64,000 nucleotides of DNA from Dolichospermum sp. DET69 (lineage in GTDB: Bacteria > Cyanobacteriota > Cyanobacteriia > Cyanobacteriales > Nostocaceae). Position 1 is the first letter of the stretch; every line of letters starts with the position of its first letter. The notes below the pieces were generated by a model, which saw nothing but the letters and a program-made list of their open reading frames with translations, had not been told where the DNA came from and did not search any database. The translations under genes and the position numbers were made by a program. The stretch covers positions 2,955,501 to 3,019,500 of the forward strand of contig CP070233.1 in assembly GCA_017355425.1 (NCBI GenBank). The letters run 5' to 3'. Below are positions 35,569 through 45,144 of this stretch, in pieces.

Positions 35569-36066
35569 TTAGCTCAACTGACGATGAACTGCAAATAAAC
35601 AATCATTATATTGCTTGTCAACCTCAAGATTTGTAAATGCCCAAGCCGCTTTATATGGCTTTTGGTATTCTCCTAAGATATTAATACGGTGACAAATATC
35701 AGGAATTTTAGTCAAATATCTAGCAGTTAAGGGGAAATCAGCAGCAAATATACCTTTAACTCTTTGTGCTGCACCTGTGTCATATTTAATCATGATTGCT
35801 ATACAGTAGGTATCTTCTGATGTATGCAGGACTTGAACTGACCCATCATGACTGATATTTACTAGATGATCAGGTAATTTCAATGCTTGGCTAGTATCTA
35901 ATGGTATATTTTGAGTTTTCACCCAATGGAGAATTTCTTGATGTTTTGCTAGTGCTGTGCGTTTTTGGTAAAAGTATTTAACGTTAACAATTGAACTGAT
36001 GATCCAGTATGGTAAATATACGAGTAATAACACAAATCCGCTGAAGATTCTTTGTAGTTTATACAT
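35569..36066 (-). CDS. Membrane-anchored protein of unknown function
   Basis: 165 residues. One strong hydrophobic helix (IFSGFVLLLVYLPYWIISSIV) near the N-terminus, then a soluble domain of ~130 residues with no motif I recognise (YCIAIMIKYDTGAAQRVKG, PDICHRINILGEYQKPYKAAW). It is divergent from the AbiEi-like gene, whose start lies 57 bp away, so the two probably share a control region. It could belong to the defence block or simply flank it. Confidence 0.5.
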   Translation of the reverse strand: MYKLQRIFSGFVLLLVYLPYWIISSIVNVKYFYQKRTALAKHQEILHWVKTQNIPLDTSQALKLPDHLVNISHDGSVQVLHTSEDTYCIAIMIKYDTGAAQRVKGIFAADFPLTARYLTKIPDICHRINILGEYQKPYKAAWAFTNLEVDKQYNDCLFAVHRQLS

Positions 36067-36122
36067 TTTGGTTATAATTGATTTGATTGAACACGCTAAT
36101 TAAACAATATTTTTAATATGCT

Positions 36123-37199
36123 ATGCAACCGAAACATCCTTGGTTACAAAAATGTATACAAAAGTTGGAAGAATTACCCCAGATAGAGACAACAACGATT
36201 ATAGAACCTTTTTTAGAAAACACTCTTGCGGATGGGTTGTTAACTATTTATACGCCTCAAAACCGAATCAAATATATCGTTGAAATCAAAGCTCCTATCA
36301 CTTTAGAAACACTTGATTCAACCATTAATTATCTCCACCATCTCAAAGAAAAACTCAGCAATGGTAAAAGAACACTGCTTGTTACATATAAACTTTCTGA
36401 TGAAGTTTTTAATCTCTTAGTAAAAAATAATATTGAATTTATTGACACGACAGGTAATATTTATCTTAACAATTCATCACTATATATTTTAATTAGAAGT
36501 AGTTCAACGCCGAGCAGAAAATTATCATCTACTCCCAAGATTACTAACAGCACTTTTAAAGTAGCTTATGCTATACTTCAAGACCCAATCATTTTAGAAT
36601 ATCCTACTTTAGAACTAATAGCAAATGCTGCGGGAGTTGACGGAAAGACAGTTAAACGCAGTTTAGAAAGTTTGTATCTACTAAATTATTTACAGCGTCA
36701 ACGCAGTGGAAAATATCGCATTAAAAATTACAGAAAACTCTTAGAAAGATGGGAAATGGGGTATATAGAAAATCTACGTTCAGAACTTCTGATAGGTACA
36801 TTTAATTCTAGAGAGAATATAGATTTTAACGATATATCAAACCAAATATTAGCAATAGCCCAAAATCAAAAAATAATAATTGGGGGAGAATTAGGTGCTA
36901 CAATTATCACAGGTTATTTAAAGCCAATTAGCATGATTCTTCACATTCCAGAAGAAGATAATTATCGTGTTATAACTACTATGCTGCGCCTCAAACCAGA
37001 TCCAAAGGGTAATATTAGCATTTTCAAGCAATTTGGTAATAAAAATCAGCCTAAATATCCCTTGTCTGAATTTGTTGCAGACCCGTTACTCATTCATGCA
37101 GAATTGTCTCTACATCCAGATGAAAGACTAAAAGAAACGGCTAAACGTCTGTACGAAAAATATATTATCTTTTATCAAGAAATTTCCGAAATGGTATAA
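36123..37199 (+). CDS. AbiEi-type protein: nuclease-like N-terminus plus winged helix
   Basis: 358 residues. The N-terminal ~120 residues have a PD-(D/E)xK-like arrangement (Asp37 in LADGLLTI, Glu54 and Lys56 in YIVEIKAP), then FIDTTGNIYLNN, the family's strand hallmark. A winged helix follows (~150-205: TLELIANAAGVDGKTVKRSLESL), then a ~150-residue C-terminal domain. The pattern fits type IV AbiEi antitoxins, which repress their own operon and counter an AbiEii nucleotidyltransferase, here encoded one base downstream. Whether the D-E-K set is catalytic is unknown. Confidence 0.65.
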   Translation: MQPKHPWLQKCIQKLEELPQIETTTIIEPFLENTLADGLLTIYTPQNRIKYIVEIKAPITLETLDSTINYLHHLKEKLSNGKRTLLVTYKLSDEVFNLLVKNNIEFIDTTGNIYLNNSSLYILIRSSSTPSRKLSSTPKITNSTFKVAYAILQDPIILEYPTLELIANAAGVDGKTVKRSLESLYLLNYLQRQRSGKYRIKNYRKLLERWEMGYIENLRSELLIGTFNSRENIDFNDISNQILAIAQNQKIIIGGELGATIITGYLKPISMILHIPEEDNYRVITTMLRLKPDPKGNISIFKQFGNKNQPKYPLSEFVADPLLIHAELSLHPDERLKETAKRLYEKYIIFYQEISEMV

Positions 37200-37200
37200 T

Positions 37201-38043
37201 ATGAGCGACTCAAATTCTCCACTTAACTCAGAAACTAAAAAATTTCTTACTGATTTTAAATCTATTATTGATTTACTAGAAGTTCCTATGCTGTTGATAG
37301 GCGCTCAAGCTAGACTTTTAATTTTTGACAGTCAATATCAAGTTCAAGGTCGAGCAACAAATGATTGGGATGTGGCGGTAAAATTGGATAATTGGGATAA
37401 ATATAATTTACTGATAACCACAATGACGACTGGACAAAATCCTCTATTTAAAAAAACCAGAGTTATTCACAAATTTATACATATTGAAACTGAATTAGAA
37501 GTTGATGTTGTTCCTTTTGGCGATATCAGTAAACCAAAAGAGGAAATTAACTGGCAAGATGGTAATCAAATGAGTGTTTTAGGCTTAGAAGATGCCTTTG
37601 CAAATACAGAGATTATAATAATTGATAACATAGAAATTCGGGTAGCTGATATTGATGCTTTTATAGCTTTGAAACTACTAGCTTGGAATGAAAGAAGAGC
37701 AAATAAAGATTTAGAAGATATTATAACAATATTGCTAAAGTCTGCCAATGAAGAAGATGAACAGCGTGTTTATGATGAATTTGTTGATGAAATTATAGAA
37801 GGGAACTTTGAAGTAGATGAAGCTGCAATAATTTTTATAGGAAGAAATATTCAGAATAAATTCAAACCTGAATCTTTTAACAAAGTTAAAGAAATTGTTG
37901 TTATTATCCTGCATAATCAAGATAGATATATTCCCCAATTTGTATCTAAAAATTTAGAGGAGCAAGAATGGGATACAGCTTTTGATAAAATAGTGAAACG
38001 TTTTGAATCACTACAATATGGATTAATAAATGATCATAAATAA
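37201..38043 (+). CDS. AbiEii-type nucleotidyltransferase (putative toxin)
   Basis: 280 residues. LLIGAQARLLIFD, then TNDWDVAVKL (acidic pair Asp55, Asp57) and VDVVPFGD (third acid) form a nucleotidyltransferase-fold site. FIALKLLAWNERRANKDLEDI is the helical motif shared by AbiEii/AbiGii toxins, which transfer nucleotides to RNA and stop growth. The helical C-terminus is ~100 residues. ATG lies one base after the AbiEi stop, indicating coupled translation. The methyltransferase gene follows 18 bp later. Confidence 0.65.
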   Translation: MSDSNSPLNSETKKFLTDFKSIIDLLEVPMLLIGAQARLLIFDSQYQVQGRATNDWDVAVKLDNWDKYNLLITTMTTGQNPLFKKTRVIHKFIHIETELEVDVVPFGDISKPKEEINWQDGNQMSVLGLEDAFANTEIIIIDNIEIRVADIDAFIALKLLAWNERRANKDLEDIITILLKSANEEDEQRVYDEFVDEIIEGNFEVDEAAIIFIGRNIQNKFKPESFNKVKEIVVIILHNQDRYIPQFVSKNLEEQEWDTAFDKIVKRFESLQYGLINDHK

Positions 38044-38061
38044 TTAAATAGTTATTAGTAA

Positions 38062-39183
38062 ATGACAATTAAACCTACCATATTCTCCTTCTTCTCCGGT
38101 TCAGGATTCCTCGATTTAGGCTTTGAAAACACAGGTTATATAATCGCTTATGTCAACGAAATATTCCCCCCATTCATCTCCGCATATCGCTATTCAAGAG
38201 AAAAACTCCAACTTCCACAACCTGAATATGGATATCATGAAGGAGAAGCCGCAGACGTAAGTAAATTAATAGCAGGAACACCTACACAAAGATTAAATGA
38301 ATTAGTCACAGATTCCCGTAAATCAAATAATATAATTGGCTTTATTGGTGGTCCACCCTGTCCTGATTTTTCCATTGGTGGTAAAAACAAAGGATATTTA
38401 GGGGATAACGGTAAACTCTCATCTGCTTATGTTGAATTAATTTGTCAAAACTTACCCGATTTCTTTTTATTTGAAAATGTCAAAGGTTTGTGGAGAACAA
38501 CCAAACACAGATTATTTTTTGAAGAACTAAAAATCAAATTACAAAAAGCAGGCTATATATTAACAGAACGGTTAATCAATTCGATTGAATATGGTGTACC
38601 TCAAGATAGAGATAGAATTATTTTAATCGGCTTTAAAGATAATTTTCTCAAAGACATGAAAATCAAAGATAACTTTACCTTTCCTTGGGAAAAATATATT
38701 TTATATCCTCAAAATCAAGTATTTGCTTATCCTTGGCATAAATGGGAACCATTTCAAGAAGATTCCCTAATTCCTTGTCCTGAAAATATTCCTCAACAAC
38801 TAACCGTTGAATATTGGTTTAGAAAAAATAACGTTATTAATCATGCCAATGGTCAACATCATTTTCAACCAAGAGCAGGTAAAATTAAATTTGCTACTAT
38901 TGCCGAAGGAGATGATTCCAAAAAATCATTTAAACGTTTGCACCGTTGGCGTTATTCTCCCACAGCTTGCTATGGTAATAATGAGGTACATTTACATCCT
39001 TACAAAATTAGACGGATTTCTGTAGCGGAAGCCTTAGCAATTCAATCGTTACCCGCTAATTTTTCACTTCCCGAAAATATGTCACTTACCAATATGTTTA
39101 AAACCGTTGGTAATGGTGTTCCATACTTAGCAGCAAAGGCATTAGCGCAAACTATACTTGACTTTTTAAATACTGACTCATAA
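38062..39183 (+). CDS. DNA (cytosine-5)-methyltransferase
   Basis: 373 residues. All key C5-methyltransferase motifs are visible: I FSFFSGSGFLDLGFE (AdoMet), IV GGPPCPDFS with catalytic Cys100, VI FFLFENVKGL with Glu138, VIII PQDRDRIILIGF, IX/X RRISVAEALAIQSLP and KTVGNGVPYLAAKAL. It methylates cytosine in a short DNA target that cannot be read from sequence. No recognisable restriction endonuclease is adjacent; instead it forms a tight run with the AbiE-like pair. Confidence 0.88.
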   Translation: MTIKPTIFSFFSGSGFLDLGFENTGYIIAYVNEIFPPFISAYRYSREKLQLPQPEYGYHEGEAADVSKLIAGTPTQRLNELVTDSRKSNNIIGFIGGPPCPDFSIGGKNKGYLGDNGKLSSAYVELICQNLPDFFLFENVKGLWRTTKHRLFFEELKIKLQKAGYILTERLINSIEYGVPQDRDRIILIGFKDNFLKDMKIKDNFTFPWEKYILYPQNQVFAYPWHKWEPFQEDSLIPCPENIPQQLTVEYWFRKNNVINHANGQHHFQPRAGKIKFATIAEGDDSKKSFKRLHRWRYSPTACYGNNEVHLHPYKIRRISVAEALAIQSLPANFSLPENMSLTNMFKTVGNGVPYLAAKALAQTILDFLNTDS

Positions 39184-39190
39184 GACTTCA

Positions 39191-39221
39191 GATCCCCGAC
39201 TTCTTCAAGAAGTCGGGGATC
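39191..39221. repeat. 31-bp perfect palindrome after the methyltransferase gene
   Basis: GATCCCCGACTTCTT and its exact reverse complement flank one base. A half copy lies at 11969-11983. It may act as a transcription stop, though there is no T-run, or be a REP element. Confidence 0.8.
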
Positions 39222-39303
39222 TTGTGGTTGTTAATGGTTTAATATAAAAGAAATACTTTAATTTTCATCAAGTTTAATAAACTCTACACCAAAAGAAAAA
39301 ACG

Positions 39304-39990
39304 ATGGCAGCAGACTATCCAAACATTGATATTGCGCCATTTATTGACCACTCTCTGTTATTACCAATTGCAACTCCAGAGCAGATAAGTCAATGGTGCG
39401 ACGAAGCATATAGATATAACTTTGCAGCCGTATGTGTAAATCCCTGTTATGTCAAGCAAGTAGCAGAACTGTTGTATAAAAAAAATCCTCAAATTTGTAC
39501 AGTTATTGGATTTCCCAATGGTGCAAATACTTCCGCAGTGAAGTTATATGAAGCTAAGGAAGCAGTAGATAATGGCGCTACTGAGTTAGATGTAATGATT
39601 AACTTGGGGTGGTTAAAAGCCGGGAAAACCGAAGAAGTTCACCGAGAAATTGCCACAATTTGCGAAGAAGCCGGACAGCCTGTTAAGGTAATTTTAGAAA
39701 CTAGCCTTCTCACGGATACAGAGAAACAAATAGCTGCGGAACTAGCTATGGATGCCGGTGCAGCATTCTTAAAAACCAGTACAGGTTGGAATGGTGGTGC
39801 AACTGTAGCAGATATTAAGTTTTTAAAGGAAATCACAAAAGATCGAGTAGGCATCAAAGCATCAGGAGGTATTCGTACACACAACGAAGCCTTAGATTTA
39901 ATTATAGCTGGTGCGACTAGATTAGGCACATCTCGTGGTGTGGATTTACTTCGTCAACGCCATAACCCAGAACAAGAAAAAAGCGAGTAG
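39304..39990 (+). CDS. deoC: Deoxyribose-phosphate aldolase
   Basis: 228 residues. Cleaves 2-deoxyribose-5-phosphate to glyceraldehyde-3-phosphate and acetaldehyde in deoxynucleoside catabolism. [15 protein letters not shown] carries Asp96, FLKTSTGW carries Schiff-base Lys157, and [11 protein letters not shown] the second catalytic Lys. TIM-barrel length is normal. It stands apart from other deo genes, followed by a large hairpin and then recO in the same direction. Confidence 0.95.
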   Translation: MAADYPNIDIAPFIDHSLLLPIATPEQISQWCDEAYRYNFAAVCVNPCYVKQVAELLYKKNPQICTVIGFPNGANTSAVKLYEAKEAVDNGATELDVMINLGWLKAGKTEEVHREIATICEEAGQPVKVILETSLLTDTEKQIAAELAMDAGAAFLKTSTGWNGGATVADIKFLKEITKDRVGIKASGGIRTHNEALDLIIAGATRLGTSRGVDLLRQRHNPEQEKSE

Positions 39991-40073
39991 CTCGGTCATC
40001 TTTTGTCAGTTGTTGGTTGTCCTTGATTAGTTAACCACTGACTAATAACTAAGTAAATGAGCAGAAATAAATT

Positions 40074-40143
40074 CTGGGCAGGCTAGAAGCCCACCCCACA
40101 AGAATATTATATTTATTGTGGGGTGGGCATCTTGCCTGCCCAG
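40074..40143. repeat. 70-bp imperfect hairpin between deoC and recO
   Basis: CTGGGCAGGC..GCCCACCCCACAA pairs with TTGTGGGGTGGGC..GCCTGCCCAG around an AT-rich loop, with one five-base internal bulge on each side. Likely a MITE or a bidirectional transcription stop. Confidence 0.85.
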
Positions 40144-40178
40144 AGCCAACAACATCATTTTGATATTATTTCAGCCCA

Positions 40179-40250
40179 TATATCTAATAACTAATGACTA
40201 ATAACTAATAACTAATAACTAATAACTAATGACTAATGACTAATAACTAA
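40179..40250. repeat. Heptameric STRR just before recO
   Basis: About nine copies of CTAATAA/CTAATGA heptamers run directly into the recO start codon. Confidence 0.85.
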
Positions 40251-41149
40251 TGACTAAAACCTATAAAGCAACAGGTATTAATCTCAAAGCGCAGGCACTG
40301 GGAGAATCAGATAAAATAGTCACAATTTTAACTCAAGAATTTGGGCTGATTCGAGCAATTGCGACGGGAGCGCGGAAACAAAATTCCAGCTTAGGTGGAA
40401 GAATGGGGATGTTTGTCGTCAATGAATTACTCATTTCCCAAGGCAGAAACCTAGATAGAATTACTCAAGCTGAAACTATAAAAACTTATCCCGGTTTATC
40501 TAAAGATTTGGGTAAACTAGCTGCTAGTCAATATTTAGCTGAAATAGTTTTGTGTCAAGCTTTAAGCGAACAACCCCAAACAGAAATTTATGAGTTATTT
40601 AATAAACATCTTCAGCGGCTAGAGGATATACCCAAAACAGAGATAAAATGTGTAGTCGCTCATCTAGCTCAGGGCGTATTTCAGCTTTTAAATTTAGCAG
40701 GACTCACCCCACAAGTCGAAGTTTGTTGCTTAACCCAGCGTCTGTTAACTCCAGACTGGACGAATCCTCAATGGCAAGTTGGATTTAGTATTCCCTCCGG
40801 TGGGATAATTTGTTTAGATGCTTGGAAAAGCTTGCGAAAAGAAATAGAGCAGGGGAAATGGGAAAATGGGGAAATAGCCCAAACCTGTGCCTCTAACCCT
40901 AGCTATGAAACAGTTTTTCATCAGCAGGAGTTACCAATTATTTCTCGTCGGTTAAATGGGAAACAACTGGTTATGCTTCAACATCTGTCGGAAACAGAGA
41001 TAATGAAAATAGATGCAGCCTCAGATTCTGGATGGTTAGCTGTTGAGCAAATTTTGCGTCAGTACGTCCAGTATCATTTGGGGCAGCCTATTCGCTCTGC
41101 CACTTTGATTGACTCCTATTTTGCCGCCAACCATGATGCAATCGTCTGA
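40250..41149 (+). CDS. recO: DNA repair protein RecO
   Basis: 299 residues. The N-terminal OB fold ([40 protein letters not shown]) is unmistakable, followed by the helical domain with [17 protein letters not shown]. RecO loads RecA with RecR in gap repair. The start lies right at the end of an STRR run, so upstream spacing has been altered by the repeats. The end overlaps the MFS gene by 17 bp. Confidence 0.93.
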   Translation: MTKTYKATGINLKAQALGESDKIVTILTQEFGLIRAIATGARKQNSSLGGRMGMFVVNELLISQGRNLDRITQAETIKTYPGLSKDLGKLAASQYLAEIVLCQALSEQPQTEIYELFNKHLQRLEDIPKTEIKCVVAHLAQGVFQLLNLAGLTPQVEVCCLTQRLLTPDWTNPQWQVGFSIPSGGIICLDAWKSLRKEIEQGKWENGEIAQTCASNPSYETVFHQQELPIISRRLNGKQLVMLQHLSETEIMKIDAASDSGWLAVEQILRQYVQYHLGQPIRSATLIDSYFAANHDAIV

Positions 41150-42755
41150 TTTAGATAAAAAAAGCCGAACTCACTCACCTAGCGACGCTAAAAAAAAGCA
41201 TAGAGCATCAGATCATAATGTTGTCTCTTCACCTAAACTTAGTCATATTCATAGTCCAGAAATGTCACTAACTGATGTTTCTAAGGATGGAAATTGCACT
41301 TCAGAAATTCCAGTAACTGATATTCCCAAACCATCAGAAATTATACACACAAATGATAAAACTAATGGTATTCAGGAAAATGCCCCAGTTACAACGGAAT
41401 TAACACCGGAAACACTACCATTGATAGATGCTGATTCTGAAGATACATCTTCAGTAAATAATCAACAGGTGGGTTTTTTACCTGTATTAAAAAACCCTAA
41501 CTTTCTCGCTCTTTGGGCAGGTCAAGTTTTCTGTCAACTAGCTGATAAAGTTTATTTAGTATTAATGATTGCTTTGATTAATAGCCAATTTCAAGCTAGT
41601 GATCAAAGTATTAGCGGTTGGGTTTCAGCTTTAATGATGGCGTTTACTATTCCAGCCATATTATTTGGTTCTGTAGCTGGAGTTTTTGTAGATCGTTGGT
41701 CAAAAAAAGTTGTCTTGGTAGCATCAAATATTTGGCGTGGTATTCTGGTTTTGCTCATTCCTCCCTTGCTATGGTTAACCCACGATTGGCAGCCTGTGGG
41801 AGTTTTACCAGTGGGGTTTTTGATTATTTTAGGTGTGACCTTTTTGGTTTCTACCTTGACACAATTTTTCGCGCCGGCAGAACAATCGGCTATTCCTTTA
41901 ATAGTGAAAGAACAGGATTTGCTTTCAGCTAATTCTCTCTATACAACGACAATGATGGCTTCGGTAATTGTTGGTTTTGCCGTAGGAGAACCAGTTTTAG
42001 CATTAGCAGATGGACTTTGGACAAAATTAGGTGGTAGTGGTGGATTAGGTAAGGAAATTTTAGTAGGTGGCAGTTATGCGATCGCTGGGTTAATATTATT
42101 TCTACTGCGAACTAATGAAAAACCCCACCCCCCAGAAACAGAATTTCCTCATGTTTTCTCAGACTTGCGCGACGGGTTTCGTTATCTCCAAGAAAATCAT
42201 CGCATCCGTAATGCTTTACTACAACTAGTTATCTTGTTTTCTGTCTTTGCAGCCCTGACTGTGCTTGCAGTTCGGATGGCAGAAATTATCCCAAATATGA
42301 AAGCCTCTCAATTCGGCTTTTTACTGGCATCTGCTGGTATAGGTGTAGCGATTGGGGCGACAATTCTCGGCCAATTTGGGCAACGCTTTTCCTATAAACA
42401 ACTCAGTTTTTGGGGTTGTCTCGGTGTGGCAGGATCTTTAATTGGTTTATCACTGTTTACTACCCAACTCTTACCTGTGCTGCTATTCATTGCTTTAGTG
42501 GGAGTATTTGGAGCTTTGGTGGGTATTCCCATGCAAACTGCAATCCAAACGGAAACACCCGCAGCTATGCGCGGTAAAGTATTTGGACTGCAAAATAATG
42601 TAATTAATATTGCCCTCTCCCTACCTTTAGCTTTAGCTGGTGTAGCTGAAACCTTTATTGGCTTGAAAGCAGTATTTTTTACCTTAGCTGCCATCGTCTT
42701 AGTCGGCGGTCTGTTTACCTGGTATAATTCGGGTGATTCCTCAGATGGCAAATAG
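41133..42755 (+). CDS. Major facilitator superfamily permease with long hydrophilic N-terminus
   Basis: 540 residues from ATG 41133 (or the adjacent ATG 41136). Residues 1-~115 are hydrophilic and probably disordered (Ser/Thr/Asp-rich). About twelve membrane helices follow, starting [19 protein letters not shown], with the MFS loop [13 protein letters not shown] after helix 2 and [13 protein letters not shown] near helix 10. Resembles permeases of the enterobactin-exporter-like MFS group; substrate unknown. The overlap with recO suggests translational coupling. Confidence 0.85.
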   Translation: MMQSSDLDKKSRTHSPSDAKKKHRASDHNVVSSPKLSHIHSPEMSLTDVSKDGNCTSEIPVTDIPKPSEIIHTNDKTNGIQENAPVTTELTPETLPLIDADSEDTSSVNNQQVGFLPVLKNPNFLALWAGQVFCQLADKVYLVLMIALINSQFQASDQSISGWVSALMMAFTIPAILFGSVAGVFVDRWSKKVVLVASNIWRGILVLLIPPLLWLTHDWQPVGVLPVGFLIILGVTFLVSTLTQFFAPAEQSAIPLIVKEQDLLSANSLYTTTMMASVIVGFAVGEPVLALADGLWTKLGGSGGLGKEILVGGSYAIAGLILFLLRTNEKPHPPETEFPHVFSDLRDGFRYLQENHRIRNALLQLVILFSVFAALTVLAVRMAEIIPNMKASQFGFLLASAGIGVAIGATILGQFGQRFSYKQLSFWGCLGVAGSLIGLSLFTTQLLPVLLFIALVGVFGALVGIPMQTAIQTETPAAMRGKVFGLQNNVINIALSLPLALAGVAETFIGLKAVFFTLAAIVLVGGLFTWYNSGDSSDGK

Positions 42756-43051
42756 CCAAAAACTGCATCAAACTCTTGAGTTTCGTGCTAAACTTAGTCC
42801 AGCAAGATGCAAAATACTTGCTGGGGATCAACTAAATAATCAGCATATTAATTTGTAATCAAGTTAAAAAAATTTATAACTTATTAGCATCATTAATAAA
42901 GCTATTTATTGAATTTTTAATTGCCAAGATTATTTGAGGTTTCAAATTAGAGATATTTGAGTTTTTGTGATCAACAAAAATTCATTTATGCCAACTGGAT
43001 TAATAAAAACAGTATAGTTTACACTCGCTTTTTTTTATAGATAACTGAAGA

Positions 43052-44194
43052 ATGCGTATAGCTTGGATTGGAAAAAAAACCCCCTTTTGCGGTAACGTCA
43101 CCTACAGCCGAGAAATTACCAACGGATTGCTAGACAAAGGACATGAGGTTAGTTTTCTCCACTTTACTGAAGAAGAAACCACAACAGATAACTGGCCTAA
43201 TGAAGTTCCTTTGCCATTTATTTACAAGTCCCAGGTTTACACAATTCCCTCTTTTAAAGCCACTAAGGTTTTGAAAGATTCTCTGCGGGAAATTAAACCA
43301 GATATAGTTCACGCTTCTCTGACTCTCTCAACTTTAGACTTTTTTTTACCAGAGATTTGCGAAGAATTAAATTTGCCCCTAATTGCGACTTTCCACACTC
43401 CATTCGCAGGTAAGGGAGCAAAATTATTATCCAGTACCCAACTTTTAGCTTATCAACTTTACGCTCCTTTTTTGGATCATTATGATCGCGTAATTATCTT
43501 TTCCCAAATTCAACGGGAATTGTTATCAAGTATGGGAGTTAGAGAAAAAAAGATTGCTGTTATCCCTAATGGTGTAGATCCTGTTAAGTATTCTCCCGGT
43601 ACTTCCCAAGTTAAAGCTGAATTTGGGGCTGAACGTTTGTTTGTTTATCAAGGGAGAATCGCTCAGGAGAAAAATGTTGAATCTCTCCTCCGGGCTTGGA
43701 AGCAATCAGATATGGGAGTTAAGACCAAATTGCTAATTGTGGGTGATGGTCCATTAAAGCCTTCTCTAGAGTCATTTTATGGGCGAGAACATGGCATCAT
43801 CTGGTTAGGATTTATTGCTGACGAAGATCGCCGCATCGAAATTTTACGGGGATCTGATGTATTCATTTTGCCTTCTTTGGTAGAGGGTTTATCCTTGTCT
43901 CTATTAGAAGCAATGTCTTGTGGTTTAGCCTGTTTAGCTACTGATGTCGGTGCAGACGGGGAAGTTTTAGAAAAGGGTGCTGGTGTTGCAATTAATACAA
44001 GCAGTGTGCGATCGCAGTTAAAAACCCTATTACCACTATGCCAAGATCATCCAGAGTTAACAACATTATTGGGAGAAAAAGCGAGGAAGCGGATATTAGA
44101 ACGCTATACCCTGAATGATAACATCACGCAATTAGAAGAGCTTTATAGCCAAGTTCTGGCACAGCGTCCTTTAACACTGAGTTGGGGCGTTTAA
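43052..44194 (+). CDS. Family 4 glycosyltransferase
   Basis: 380 residues. GT-B fold: IAWIGKKTPFCGNVTYSREI at the N-terminus, ATFHTPFAGKG, KIAVIPNGVDPVKYSPG, YQGRIAQEKNVESLLRAW and the C-terminal donor site VFILPSLVEGLSLSLLEAMSCGL (E-x7-E). It transfers an unknown sugar, likely to a lipid or polysaccharide. The 297-bp region upstream is AT-rich and gene-free. A GC-rich repeat array begins 15 bases after the stop. Confidence 0.88.
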   Translation: MRIAWIGKKTPFCGNVTYSREITNGLLDKGHEVSFLHFTEEETTTDNWPNEVPLPFIYKSQVYTIPSFKATKVLKDSLREIKPDIVHASLTLSTLDFFLPEICEELNLPLIATFHTPFAGKGAKLLSSTQLLAYQLYAPFLDHYDRVIIFSQIQRELLSSMGVREKKIAVIPNGVDPVKYSPGTSQVKAEFGAERLFVYQGRIAQEKNVESLLRAWKQSDMGVKTKLLIVGDGPLKPSLESFYGREHGIIWLGFIADEDRRIEILRGSDVFILPSLVEGLSLSLLEAMSCGLACLATDVGADGEVLEKGAGVAINTSSVRSQLKTLLPLCQDHPELTTLLGEKARKRILERYTLNDNITQLEELYSQVLAQRPLTLSWGV

Positions 44195-44198
44195 CCCT

Positions 44199-44224
44199 CC
44201 GTAGGGGCGGGGTCTCCCCGCCCT
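44199..44224 (+). repeat. REP hairpin at the head of the repeat array
   Basis: CCGTAGGGGCGGGGTCTCCC + CGCCCT: stem GGGCGGGG/CCCCGCCC with a TCT loop. Its exact reverse complement lies inside the RAYT gene at 44762-44787. Confidence 0.85.
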
Positions 44225-44352
44225 CTGGGGTCTCCCCGCCCTCTGGGGTCTCCCCGCCCTCTGGGGTCTCCTCTGGGGTCTCCTCTGGGGTCTCCTCTGG
44301 GGTCTCCCCGCCCTCTGGGGTCTCCCCGCCCTCTGGGGTCTCCCCGCCCTCT
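44209..44352 (+). repeat. Compound minisatellite built from the REP
   Basis: Three 18-base units GGGGTCTCCCCGCCCTCT, three 12-base units GGGGTCTCCTCT, then three more 18-base units. It is open in one frame (repeated Gly-Val-Ser-Pro-Pro-Ser), but I regard that frame as accidental. Confidence 0.9.
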
Positions 44353-44427
44353 GGGGTCTCTCTCTACTGCCCTTTGTCTATCCTTTCCCCGCCCTTTGTC
44401 TATCCTTTAATATTATTCTTTCATTCC

Positions 44428-45015
44428 ATGAAATATAATCCCAAAATTCATCATCGCCAGTCAATTCGCCTGCGGGGTTATGATTATTCACAGCCGGGGG
44501 CATATTTCATCACCCTGTGTACCCAAAACAGTGAATGTAATTTAGGTGAAATTATGAATGGGGAAATGAAATTCACAGTTCGGGGTCTGATTATTGATGA
44601 ATTTTGGTTAAAAATCCCTGACCATTTTCCTAATGTGGAATTAGATCAATTTGTGGTTATGCCTAATCATATTCATGGAATTATTGTGATTAATGATGAA
44701 TTGTTGGGCGAACAGAACATAAAGGAGACAAATACAAATACAAATACAAATACAAATATAGAGGGCGGGGAGACCCCGCCCCTACGGAAGAAAACGACGT
44801 TGGGACAAATTATTGCTTATTACAAATATCAAACAACAAAAATTATTAATCAAGTTGATAATACCCCTGGACTGCGTATATGGCAACGCAATTATTATGA
44901 GCGCATTATCCGCAATGATAAAATTTTAAACCTTGCCTGACAATATATTTTCCAAAATCCTTTCCGTTGGCATAAAGATCCTAATCACCCCTGTAAACTG
45001 AGTAAAAGCTATTGA
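44428..45015 (+). pseudogene. REP-associated tyrosine transposase (RAYT, Y1 family) with a nonsense mutation
   Basis: HHRQSIRLRGYDYSQPGAYF, MPNHIHGIIVI (HUH pair His81/His83) and RIWQRNYYERIIRND (candidate nucleophile Tyr156 or 157) define a RAYT. At codon 171 a TGA (44938-44940) interrupts the frame where the family has Arg (CGA). The frame continues past it with QYIFQNPFRWHKDP, the normal C-terminus, to a stop at 45015. The middle also carries a hexamer run (ACAAAT) and an in-frame inverted REP giving IEGGETPPLR. Probably inactive. Confidence 0.85.
44762..44787 (-). repeat. Inverted REP inside the RAYT gene
   Basis: Exact reverse complement of 44199-44224, in frame within the transposase gene and preceded by five ACAAAT hexamers. 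Confidence 0.85.
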
Positions 45016-45144
45016 CACCGACGGAAAAATTTGTTATCATAGAAACGACGAGGAAGAACTATCTTTGATGTATAAGCGTAATAAATAAGGTATTAAAGTA
45101 ATTAAGCAAATAATAATTCTTTGGTGGGCATTGCCCACCTTACA

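Noticed and set aside
39191-39221. Confident Rho-independent terminator for the methyltransferase gene
   Set aside because: The palindrome is perfect but lacks a following T-run and has a half copy elsewhere, so it is listed as a repeat.
44182-44427. Extended N-terminus of the RAYT gene (Gly-Val-Ser-Pro-Pro-Ser repeats)
   Set aside because: It is just the REP minisatellite read in an open frame, and the family start MKYNPKIHHRQ is at 44428.
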